Source of the DNA: Cyanoderma ruficeps
Taxonomy: Eukaryota; Chordata; Aves; Passeriformes; Timaliidae
Reading direction: 5' to 3'
Length of the DNA: 64,000 bases
Assembly (NCBI GenBank): GCA_008694505.1
Contig: VZDJ01000041.1
Span: 5,226,417 to 5,290,416, forward strand
Shown here: positions 24,909 through 36,000 of the stretch, piece by piece
How positions within the stretch are numbered: the stretch's first letter is position 1
Layout: the number at the start of each line of letters is the position of its first letter
The notes under the pieces: generated by a model
Seen by the model: only the letters and a program-made list of their open reading frames with translations
Told to the model about the DNA's origin: nothing
Database searches by the model: none
Made by a program: the position numbers and the translations under genes

Positions 24909-26535
24909 ATGGTAAAAGGAAAGGTAAGGCTAACCTTTGCTCTCTATTGGATAAGGGAGGGAACTTAGTAACTGCTGATGAGGAGAAGGCAGAAGTGCTT
25001 AATGCCTTCTTTGCCTCAGTTTTCAGGGGGAAGACAACTTGTCTACAGGACAACTGTCCTCCTGGGTTCGTTGATGGTGTCAGGGAACAGAATGGTCCCC
25101 CCATTATCCAAGAGGAGGCAGTCAGAGAACAGCTGAGATGCTTGGACACTCATAAATCTATGGGCCCGGATGGGATTCATCCCAGGGTTATGAGGGAGCT
25201 GGCAGATGAGCTTGCAAAGCCACTCTCCATCATTTACAATCAGTCATGGCTCACTGGTGAGGTTCTGGAAGATTGGAAACTGGCCAATATGACACCCATT
25301 CACAAAAAGGGTGGGAAGGAGGATCCCAGTAATTATAGACCAGTCAGTCTGACCTCAGTACCTGGCAAGATAATGGAACAGTTTATACTGAGTGTCATCA
25401 CACAGCACCTACAGGATGGCCAGGATCTCAGGCCCAGCCAGCACGGGTTTAGGAGAGGTAGGTCATGTTTGACCAACATGGTCTCCTTTTATGACCAGGT
25501 GACCTGCCTGGTGGATGCAGGAAGGGCTGTGGATGTTGTCTATTTCGACTTCAGCAAGGCTTTTGACACTGTCTCCCACAGCATACTCCTGGATAAGCTG
25601 GCAGCCCGGGGCTTGGGCAGGAGCACTCTTTGCTGGGTTAGGAACTGGCTGGATGGCCGGGCCCAGAGAGTGGTCGTGAATGGTGCTGCATCCAGCTGGT
25701 GGCCAGTCACCAGTGGTGTCCCTCAGGGGTCTGTGCTGGGGCCAGCTCCGTTCAAAATTTTCATTGATGACATGGATGAGGGTATTGAATCTTTCATTAG
25801 TAAATTTGCAGACGACACTAAGCTGGGAGTGTGTGTCGACCACTTGGAAGATAGGAGGGCTCTGCAGAGAGACCTGGAACGGTTGGATCGATGGGCAGAG
25901 TCCAACAAAATGAGGTTTAATGAGTCCAAGTGTTGAGTCCTGCACTTTGGCCACAATAACCCCCTGCAGCATTATAAGCTGGGGACGGTGTGGCTGGACA
26001 GTGCCCAGGAGGAAAGGGGCCTGGGGGTCCTGGTCAGCAGCTGGCTGAACATGAGCCAGCAGTGTGCCCAGGTGGCCAAGAGGGCCAGTGGCATCCTGGC
26101 CTGAATCAGGAGTGGTGTGGCCAGCAGGAGCAGGGAGGTCATTCTTCCCCTGTACTCAGCACTGGTGAAGCCACACCTTGAGTATTGTGTCCAGCTCTGG
26201 CCACTCAGTTTAGGAAGGACATTGAGATGCTTGAACATGTCCAGAGGCGGACAACAAAGCTGGTGAAGGGGTTTGAAAACAAGCCATATGAAGAACAACC
26301 GAGGGAGCTGCATTGAGGGAAATATAGGTTGGATATTAGGAAGAAGTTTTTCACTGAAAGAGTGATTAAATACTGGAACAGTCTGCCTGGGGAGGTGGTG
26401 GGGTCACCATCCCTGGATGTGTTTAAAAGAAAACTGGATGTGGCACTTGACACAGTTGACCCTGGTTGAGGTGTTAGGGCTGGGTTGGACTCGATGATCT
26501 TGAAGGTCTCTTCCAACCTACACATGCCGTGATTC
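24909..26535 (+). mobile_element. CR1 LINE with reverse-transcriptase region, inserted in older CR1
   Basis: This is a 1.6-kb, 5'-truncated CR1. It keeps part of ORF2 (endonuclease missing) and the 3' end, finishing TCTTCCAACCTACACATGCC then GTGATTCT. The RT motifs are plain: [38 protein letters not shown] and the catalytic FADD at 25805-25816. The frame is open for about 340 codons to a TGA at 25934. A second in-frame TGA follows at 26102. CR1-like coding continues to near 26310, where an internal deletion seems to join it to 3' sequence (around 26311-26318). The copy is dead, but its long open stretch suggests moderate age. Confidence 0.92.
24912..25936 (+). pseudogene. CR1 ORF2 fragment, reverse transcriptase domain
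   Basis: The open frame encodes the fingers, palm and start of the thumb of a non-LTR retrotransposon reverse transcriptase. The palm motif A is [11 protein letters not shown] and motif C is FADD. The upstream part of the same open frame, from 24722, is antisense to the older CR1 and not part of the protein. The endonuclease domain is missing and the frame ends at TGA 25934-25936, inside the usual C-terminal region, so no functional enzyme is expected. Confidence 0.88.
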
Positions 26536-26795
26536 TTGTGTTTTAGTTTATGGCCATTGCTCTTTGTCCTGTCACTGGGCACCACTGAAAGAGTCTGGCA
26601 CTATTCTCTTGACACCCACCTTTGAAATATCTTTATGTATTGATGAGATCCCTTCTCAGTATTTTCTTCTCTAAACAGGCCCAGCTCCCTTGGTCTCTGC
26701 CTGGCAGAGTTGTGCCAGACCCCTCATCACCTTTGTGGCCCTTTCCTAGACTCTATCAGTAGCTCCTTGTCTTTCACGTACTGATGTTCTAAGGC
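26536..26795 (-). mobile_element. Older CR1, continuation after the insertion
   Basis: The sequence resumes the reverse-complement CR1 order with GTGTTTTAGTTTATGGCCAT, CCTGTCACTGGGCACCACTG, GATGAGATCCCTTCTCAGT and AGCTCCTTGTCTTTCACGTA. This follows on from the piece ending at 24908. About ten expected bases are missing at the break. Confidence 0.85.
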
Positions 26796-26938
26796 ATCTT
26801 TGAGACAGGCTTAGGAACGCTCACAGAAGCTGAAAGTCAGGGACTAGCACAGGTTTCGCACCGACAGCGCACTGCCCCGCTGACGAAGGCTCCATTCGGC
26901 GCGTGGTGGGCGCGGAGCCCCTACACCGCTCCCTTTAT

Positions 26939-26957
26939 CCTACATTTCCCGGCGTCA
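26939..26957 (+). promoter_or_regulatory. SBS-like (ZNF143/THAP11) motif, UBE2N side
   Basis: The plus strand reads CCTACATTTCCCGGCGTCA, about 100 bp before the UBE2N ATG. It keeps CTACA, TTCCCGGC and the following T of the SBS pattern but lacks the full 3' ATGC. It mirrors the motif at the MRPL42 promoter. Confidence 0.5.
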
Positions 26958-27057
26958 CCCGCGCAGGGCGGCGCGACAGGAAGCGCGGCGCGGGTCTTTC
27001 CGGCCGTGCGCGCGCCCCGAGCGGAGGCGCGCCCCGAGCCTGCACCGACGAGACAAG

Positions 27058-27087
27058 ATGGCCGGGCTGCCCCGCAGGATCATCAAG
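27058..27087 (+). CDS. UBE2N: UBE2N coding exon 1
   Basis: The exon encodes [10 protein letters not shown] and ends exactly on a codon, followed by donor GTACGG. It lies inside the CpG island. The frame stays open past the donor for 189 more codons, but that is GC-rich intron. Confidence 0.97.
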
Positions 27088-30000
27088 GTACGGCCGCGCG
27101 CCCTACGCGCCGCGCGCCGCTCCGCCATGCCCCGCTGGCGGCGCCGGGTGCGCCGTGCCGGGGTCCCGCACCGCGGGCAGCGCTGCGCCTCGCCGGGCGC
27201 CGCTTCCGGTGCCCGGGAGCAGGGCCGCGCTAGGGCAGGGCCGCCTTCCCGGCCTCCTCCCGCCCGTCCCGGGCGAGGGGCGCCTCGCTGCCGCCCCGCC
27301 CGCGCCCCCGCCGCTTCCTGCCGCCGCCGCGGGGCCCCCGCGCGCTGCATCGGCGTGCGCGGGCGGCGGGAGCGGCCGGGCCCTCCTGGCGGGCGCGAGC
27401 CCGCGCCCATTGCAGGGATTGCCCGGGCGGCGGCGGCGCCCCACGGCCCCCGGTGCCGCCGAGCGCTGGTGTCTGCGCACCCTTCGGGGTCCGGAGATCG
27501 AAAGACAGCGGGCACAATTCCCCTCTGTCTTCTGCCGGCCGTGCGGCTCCTCACCGGGGGCTCCCGCCAGGCCCCGGCTTCGCGGCACAGCTCTCGGCGT
27601 GCTTGGGCCAGGGGAGGGCGGCGGTGGCGCCGTGCTCGGCTTCCATCTGTATGGTGAGGGACAAGCTACAGCGAGCAGTTAAAACCGGCCTGCAGCTGTG
27701 TATGAGTCGGGACATTCGCACCGGTGGTACACGCTGGGACAGCCTCGTTACTGCTGCATTTGCTTGGAGCTGTCGGCCCTCACTCTATTAACGTCTCCTG
27801 CTGGCGTTTCGGTATCATGTTTCGGCTTTGATTTGCCAAGCTTTGCAAGGGCTCTTAACTTTGGGGTACTTTCAGCAGATCCTCCGAATTCAGTTCCAGT
27901 TTAAGACTTGAGTAATTTGGAGTCACTTACTGGAGGTACAGGTAGCTGTATTGCAAGCTATCAAAACATAGCTCGGTCCTGTAGCTCACGTGGTTGTTCC
28001 TACTGCTCTGCTGTCTCCTGCTCGATTTTTAATGGTGTAAATTGAAGCTCTCGAATGGGTAATCCTTCCCTTTACAAAAGTGTTAAGTGATGCCAGTAAG
28101 ATTTGTTAGCCCTGGGAGGAAATGACAGCATCGTCATGGCTTGTTACAGTGAATGGATGTTCATTTATAGCACTGTAACTCCCTCGGTTGGTAACCACTG
28201 TAAATAAATGGGTTTAAAAAGTATTAAATAGTAAACGACAAAATACAACTATTCATTCTGAGAAGTGAAGTTATCAAGTAGTTGATAGAGATGATGATGT
28301 AAAATAAGGCAGGAGTAGCGTTTATCTTCTGTGAAACAGAACTGAACTACGATTAGTGCTCCGAATTGTAAGCAGTAAAAATAAAGAAGACCAGTCTTAG
28401 AGATTTTGACACCTATCCAGCTGCCTGAGTGTGCAGCATGCTAATCTGAATGCATTTCAGGTGTGATAGGGAACAGTGATTCATAATACAGAGGAACTGG
28501 TATTTATCACAGAGTTGCAGTGAGAGCTCAGTCATGAGGCTGGTGTCTGCGTTAAATTTTCATTGCTCTTGACAGTTCCCCAGAATACAACCGAGAACTG
28601 CACCCACTTATGCTGGTGCATAAATTTTGGTCTTGGTGCTTTTGTTTTCTTCGTGCTTTTCTAAAAAAAAAAAAATGCTGGCACAATTTACACCACTCAC
28701 TTCAAAGGTGTGTGCTGATGTGGGACTGTTTCTGTTCCTCCTGGAGGAGAAAGGTGGAGGACGAAAGAGAGTCTCCAGATTTTCTATGAAGGATCCCCCG
28801 TAGACATATGGTGTATTGGGTGTTTCCATGCGTGTGTTGTAAGTTGTCTGCAGCCGGTGTAGAGCTTTTAAATCTTGGCTTGGTTGTGTTAGATGACCAG
28901 CTCTTCAGCTCCTGTACTGTGCATGCCTTAGGTTGCCACATGTGCGTATGATCTAAGACTTGAATATGACTGGTTATTACAGCATCAAAAATGTGCAGAG
29001 TCATATTTTGAAATATCGCAGCTGCAGAGGTGTGGACCTAGAAATATGCCTGCTTTAGTCTTCAGGAGTCTAGAGTGAGAATTGTTTTGATCTTTCCTGT
29101 CATGCCAGTTTTGATTTTAGTGTTAAATTTCCTATTCTGGATGCCTTCGAGGGAGGGGAGGGAGCAAACTCAGTTGCTAGTGAGAATTTGAAAGATCAGG
29201 AAAGGAAATGGAAGAGAGAGATAGGAAAGAGCTGAGTAACGGTAAAATAACTCCAGTAAAGAAAATTAAACCTTCATGTTATGCACAGTAATAAATTTTA
29301 TAATAAATAAATGGCTTAGGTTACTTTTAGGAAAAGACCTTCTCCCTTTTCGCCACGTGCATCATCCAGGAGATGTCATCCAGGAGAGACCATTGGTGGC
29401 TCCTCGGGGCTAGGGGAGTGTCTTTGGACTGTAATGAAGTCCTGACCCTGGCTGGCTTCTCCAAATGCAGTTGGCATTCCCTGTCTTGAGCGACTGCTGG
29501 CAGATGGCCGGGCTCTCAGGTCGACTTGCAGCCCCGTACTCCTCAGGCTGCATCTTTGCTATGCGCAGGCTGCCATCCAGCCCAGGAGGAGAGCAGGAGC
29601 TCTCCTTGTCACTGCAAGAGTTCTGTTTATGTTTCCAATAATTTCTTCAAATTCAATGAAAAGGTGACCATATGGGTGTTGCAAAGAAGTTGTTGTAGAC
29701 TATACAGAATTATTTCCAATTTGCTGTCCTCAGATTACATAGAAGCAGACTGTAATAAAGTGTGTGTGGGAATGGTCTGTAAGTTCAAAAGATGAAATGC
29801 TTTAGAATTATGACTGTTACCACATCACAAATGGTGAGTAGAAGACATTGATGTAGTTTTGAATCTTTAAAGACATAATCAGAATTGGAAAAGCTTGTAT
29901 CTTGTGAATAGAGAAGAGGTATTTTTGTTTTCTTCAGTAGTTCAACACCAAGGTTCCTATGAGGATCATCTTGACAAAAAAACCTATTAATGTAAGATAA

Positions 30001-33000
30001 AATTCAAATGCGTTATTGGCACATTTACGTAGATGTGTGGTTTTGATGCTATAAACATTTTTCAGAAAAGTGACTTTCCAGTATTAAAAGGTGAGCCTTT
30101 GCAACAGACAGTAAATAAGCCCAGTGACTTTTACTTTCAAGCACTTATTACATCAATTCTTTCCCATGTGGCAAAGTCACGTACCTCCAGTCGAGTAAGG
30201 AATTGAATTGCATCTGAATTTTTTTCTTGGCTGACATTCAGTCCACCTCATTGCTGTGTCAAGTGCAGTCAGAGTATGTGAATGGGATGGACAATATTAC
30301 CACATATCATCTTTTAAAATGTTTTTATTTTTCCCTGCTGTTTTCATTGCTGCAGTGATCTCATCATTCATGATTTGATGCACAGGTCTCTTTGGTTGAC
30401 TATTGGTGCTTCTGTTACAATCACTGCAGCTGCTCCTATCATGAAGTAAGCGTCTGAAGCAGTAGCTAACACTCCTTCAGACTTTTTTTTTCTAATGAAT
30501 TTATCAGTGTTAAATTACAGAGGCTTTGATTTCCTCCCCTGCATGATACTGTGGTGTTGTCTGAGATAGGCATTCCTTGCTATTTACTGTGTGAAGCTAT
30601 TTCCATTATCTGCAGTGCACTCCTGCTTGCTGTATTTTTGGAGACTCTGGGGACACTTGGACTGATCACTACAAAATGCTGCTTCGAAATGTAAAATTTC
30701 TGGGAGGTTTTATGGAGATTCTCTTGGCTATGATGCTATGCACTTATAACATTTTATAGTAGAGGTCAGCGTAATCTGCCTTATATGTTTGGGGGTTTTT
30801 TTAATGTAAATCAGGTATTTAACCTGCACCTGGAACTTTCTAGAAGTTCTTTAAAAGTTCTACTGGCAGCCAACTTGAAGTTTCTTTCTTTTTCTTGAAA
30901 ACTGTGGCTTTGTGAGGCATGGACTTCTGTCTCCACATTAAAATTTGAGTCACTACTACTTTTTCTCTGACATTTCTGACCACTTTTTTATTTCCTGCAT
31001 AAAAAAAAATTAAAAAGGACTTGAGGTAAACCTAATACCTTTTTGTGGTGTTTTGTATTTCTTTGGGTGGTGGTTAGATACAGAAAACATTACTTCTGAA
31101 GAATGCCATTCCTTGACATTTGTGAGAGAATGTAATGTCTTTTTGCACCTTGTATGCCATTTGAATCTTGTGGATAACTTCAAATTTGGTAGAAGGGTGA
31201 AAATTTTGGCACTTTTCAGCACTGTTTTTGTACTGTTCTTAAAACCATCTTCTCCTTGCTCTTCTCTCCCCCTTCCCTCTGCCCCCCAAGTGTAGAAAGA
31301 TAGAAGGATAATACATGTGCTGTTTGTAACCCTCACTGAGTCTTCTTGCCAGGTGACCAATGTAGCCTGGGCTGGCTGGGATGGGAGTACAGGCAGATAT
31401 TGGAAGCCTGAAGCTTGGCAGGACAGATGCTTTGTGCAGGTAGGGGAGGTAAGCTGAGAAGGCGGCTCAGGCCCAGAGGATAAGAAAACTTTCTAGGTAG
31501 GTCTAGTGAGGTTAAGTTTTAAAAAGAAAATATGGAGTCTTAATAACAGATCTTTAAGAGGACACTGGTAACTTTTCACAACCTTTACCCTAAAGAAGCT
31601 TTCCGTAGACCCTGTAGAATAAATACTGGAAAACCCAAGCAAGTAACGCAGATAGAGGCAATAATCCTGTTTGGGCCACCTTGTATAATACTTGAACAAC
31701 TTTAAGGCACAAACCTATAGTAACCCAATGGATTTTTATTGCTTTTCATGCAGTGGTTTTATACTATACATGTCAAATTTATATGGCTTTCAGAGTATCA
31801 TCAAAATTTGTCTTTGTAATAGTGCAAAATAAAAGCACATTTTTGTAGTTGCTTGTTATTTGTGGATAAATAGCAACAAGCAAATTGCAAATTTTGCTTA
31901 AATGTTGTGGTGGGTTCACCGTGGCTGGACACTGATCTGTCCCTTCCCTCATCAGCTGAGCAGGGGAGAGAAAGTACAACCAAAGGATCCTGGGTCAAGA
32001 GATTCACAGGGAGGGATCACTCGCCCATTACAGTCATGGGCAGAACAGACTTGACTTGGGGAAATGAATATAATTTATTACCTGTCAAATTCTAGGTTAA
32101 TGAGAAAGTAAACCTAAATCTTAAAACACCTTCCCCCCACCTCACCCTTCTTCCCGGGCTAAACTTCATTCCTGATTTTCCTCTCTCTCCTACCCCTCAG
32201 TGGTGCAGAGGAATCAGAAGTGGGGGTTGTGTTCAGTGCATCACACATTTTCACTGTTGCTTCTTCCACCTTTGGGGCAGGACTCTGTACTCTTCCCTTG
32301 CTCCAGCATGGAGTCCCTCCATGAACTTCTACAACGAGTCCTTCCCACAGGCTGCAGTCTTTACACACTCCTCTACTGTGGGTTCTTTCCACAGGGTGCA
32401 GTCCTTCAGGAACGGACTGCCTCCGTGGGGGTCACAGGTTCACACCCACGTGAGTCACAGGTTGTGCCAGCAAACCTACTCCAGCATGGGCTTCTCTCTC
32501 TATAGGATCTGCCAGGAGCTTGCTCACTGTAGGCTTCCCATGGGGTCACAGTCTCCTATGCGCGCATCCACGTGCTCCAGCACGGGGTCATCCATGAGCT
32601 GCAGGGGGACAGCCTGTGTCACCATGGGCTGCAGGGGAGTCTCTGCCCCTACACCTGGAGCACCTCCTCCCTCTGCTTCTGCACTGACCTTGGTGTCTGC
32701 AGAGATGTTCTCACGTAGTCTCGTTTCTTTGGCTGCTGCTGCTACTGCTACTCAGGTTGTGGATTTTTTTCCTTTCTTAAATATATTACCTCAGAGGTGT
32801 TGCCACCATTGCTGGTGGGCTCATCCTTGGGCAGGGGCAGGTCTAGCTCGGACCTGGCTGCCAGTGGCTCTCTTGGACGTGGGGGAAGCTTCTGGCAGCT
32901 TCTCACAGAAGCATCTCAGTGGGCCCCCACTACCAGAACCTTGGCATGCAAACCCAGTGTAGATAGCATTTGGACCGAAGCTCAGTGTGAATTACTGTTG

Positions 33001-36000
33001 GCATTACCCACACTTCGATAGTTGACTCCACGCCGTGTATTAATGCAAGCCTCTAGTGCAAGTGTGCTCCATCAGTATCACTGCAGGAATGGTTTACTCA
33101 CAGCTTAGTGAATTCAGTTATGCCTTACTTGACAATAGCTGGAGATGCACCATGAAAAGCTCTATCTGTGCTATCACATAGATAATCCTTTAGGAATTTG
33201 CATACGATCTCAGATTCACAGTTTCAAAATCCTGTGATTTGCTGTGAAAAATTCAAGAATGAGGTAATTTTTGAGGGAGAGTGCTGCTGACTTTAAAATG
33301 TCCCTCTTCATGTTTCTTCTTGGCTACAAGGTCTTCTTCCAAGAGTGGGTAGATTCCAGTTGTTGTTTTTCATTTTCCTTCTGGGAAGGCACTGTTACGT
33401 GGAATGCATTTGTCTTCATTTCGTTGCAGGTGGTTTGCAGTGGTTAAAATTGTGTGGTGGTGGGATTTGGAGAGCCAGAAGTGTGTGAGAGGATTGTGAG
33501 CAATCCAGAGTTCATTCACAGTGCTTCCTTAGCAGAGCTGTAGTATCAATTTGCTGGACAACTGTCTGTATATTGAGTACTAGTTAATGTTTTCTAAATC
33601 TGCTCTACCATTGTTTTATTCTTTCTTTTTTTATAGCTGATGCCTTTGAAATGTTGACACTTTAAACATGTTTTCTTGCCTTTGTTTTGGGAGGTGGTGG
33701 TAGATATAGTTGGGGCCGGTGATGGGGTCTGGGAAACCTGTGGGGTGGTAGGAGCATTAATGTACAAAAGCCACTAGCCCGGTAATGAGTCCAGGAAGCA
33801 GGGGCATGTGCAATGCTGACAGTTGAGGATTATATGGCAGGGAAGAGAATTCATGTGGAGGCTGGGTTTTCTCAACCAAAGTGTAGTCTCCTATTTATGA
33901 TGCTTGACTCTTGCTTTACATTTTAATGGGCTTTGCTGCTAATTCCTTTTTTCTTCTAAACGGTAATGTTATTTTCAGAAGATTTTCTTCAGTGAAGTTG
34001 TTTTACAGTGATACAGTTCTAGTGTAAACATTCTGAAATCTCTCTTACAATATGACATCTGCTTAGGTAACAATTTATTTTCAGTAACACTGGTTACAAC
34101 CGGTTCTTTAAATAGTTGTAGCTAATGAATTGATAGATCCTGGAAGAATTTGTGCCAAAATGCGATGTAATGTTATACTAAGTTTTGAATTAAGTCTTTG
34201 TAGTTTTCTGAGGGAGCTTTACTCCTATATGTAGAAGACAGTTTTGACTGGTAAATTGCACTTTTTCATACTGCCTCCCCCTCAAAAATCAAAGCAAAAA
34301 TATGCATGCTTTTTTACCTTCTTGTGTTCAATTTATCACTCCTCGGTAAAGATCAGTGTGATCTTCCCCCTTATCACAGTCAAACAGGAAAGAATTGTCA
34401 TTTGGCAGGTAATTATAACTCGTCACCGTGCTAATATAGTGCTTTAACTAAAGGCTTAAGTTTCTATTTCATACCCCAGAATTAATCTGGACTATTGGAT
34501 GTAGTTGGAAGGTAATGACACTGGTAACTGGCAAGGGTTACCTGTGGTCAGAATGAAAGTATGAAAGAAGTATATTCTCTGTGTAGTCTGAATTGAAATG
34601 CCGAAGTTGGTTGTTGTACTTCTGGTTTTTTTTGCAGAGCTGGATGAGGTGAAGTTACCCGCTGGTGAAGTTAGCTTAACTGGAAGTTGTGAAGTGATCA
34701 GTCTGGCTCATTCTTGTAGCAACCTCCCAGTACCTAAAGTAGGCCTACAAAAGAGCTGGAGAAGGACTTTTTACAAGGGCATATAGGGATAGGACAAGGG
34801 GAGTGGATTCAAACTGAAAAAGAGCAGATTTAGATTAGATGTAAGGAAGAAATTCTTTCCTGTGAGGGTGGTGAGGCTCTGAAACAGGTTGCCCAGTGAA
34901 GTTGTGGATGCCCCATCCCTGGTAGTGTTTAAGGCTGGGTTGGATGGGGCTCTGTGCAAGTGGGAGGTGTCCCTGCCCATGGCAGAGGAGTTGGACTAGG
35001 TGATCTTTAAGGTCTTGTTCTGGTTGAACAGCCTCACTGTATGAACAGATTCAGCTTGGACTGTGCTGGCACAAAAATTTTTGTGCCACTGAGGTGAACT
35101 TAGACTGAGAAACTGATTTGGCTCAGAACTCTACGGTAAAGGTTATTTCTTAAGCCAAATCAGTTCTGTGATCTCATCTGTTATTTGACTTTGCAAAAAA
35201 CCACTTGGGCTGATGAGGGGAGTGCGTGGAAGAATGACTGTTCAAATTAGCACTGCTGCTGAGAAGTTAGAGCTTCTCAGTCAGGCAAACTTGCATTTTG
35301 TGAGGAAAGGAAATGGCGGAGGTAGTTGCAGATGTGAGTGAAGTTAATCAAGAAGGACTGAGAACCATGCTGAAGTCATGGGTAAAAAAGCAATTTGACT
35401 TAATTGTAAACTCAACAGCCAATGAAGAATGAAACAAAGGACTTCCACTCTCAAGGACTAAAAATTAGTGGAACTTAGGTGTAATTTAAAAAAAAAATCT
35501 CTTTGATTTTTGCTATTGGTCTTTTCATCTGTTTTAGAAATCCTCCTGGAGGATTTGGCAGCAAATGTCTAATCTCCCTTAGGAAGCAAATATTGAAATG
35601 ACTGATGAGCAGTCTGTTAAACTGAAAGATCTCTCTTTTTCCTCATCACATTTTCTCCCACATAAATTGTTATGTGTGGTGCTCTGCAAGTGATAAGTGT
35701 TACCATTTCAGTTGTATCAGGAAATGGAGCTAGTGGTTTTAATTTTTAAGTCTGCCATCTCTTTCTCAAAAATCTTAGTTTTCAGTATCATCTGTGGAGT
35801 CTGAAACTGTCTGCTGCATTCTCTCTAAAAGTGGTTCTGGATACCACAGCTCAGACACAGATTAAAAAGTACTGTGTGATTTATGATGAGGTGGGCTGAC
35901 CTTGGCCAGATGCTCACCCAGCCACACTCTCTCCCCGCCTCAACCTGGCAGGGGGGAAAAAATAACAAGGAAAAAACTCATGGGTCAAGACAGAGAGAGA

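Larger units (their letters stand above)
26870..27640 (+). promoter_or_regulatory. UBE2N: UBE2N CpG-island promoter
   Basis: GC content and CpG density rise sharply over about 770 bp centred on UBE2N exon 1 and the start of intron 1. Upstream of the ATG are an SBS-like motif (26939-26957), an ETS-type CAGGAAGC (26977-26984) and GC-rich NRF1-like TGCGCGCGC near 27006. No TATA box is visible. Several long GC-rich open frames on both strands are by-products of composition. Confidence 0.8.

Noticed and set aside
24722..25936. 404-codon open frame as a host gene
   Set aside because: The first 62 or so codons are antisense to an older CR1 and the rest is CR1 reverse transcriptase. It is a nested-repeat chimera ending in a TGA inside the usual ORF2.
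27058..27657. UBE2N reading through into intron 1 as a 199-residue protein
   Set aside because: A good donor follows codon 10 and the exon 2 sequence restores the known protein exactly.
26903..27682. 259-codon and several other long frames on both strands around the UBE2N start
   Set aside because: They are GC-rich CpG-island sequence with Ala/Arg/Gly/Pro composition and overlap one another in most frames. Only the first ten codons of the frame starting at 27058 are real.
32321..32962. 213-codon open frame in UBE2N intron 1
   Set aside because: It lies wholly within an ERV-type LTR made of degenerate short repeats.
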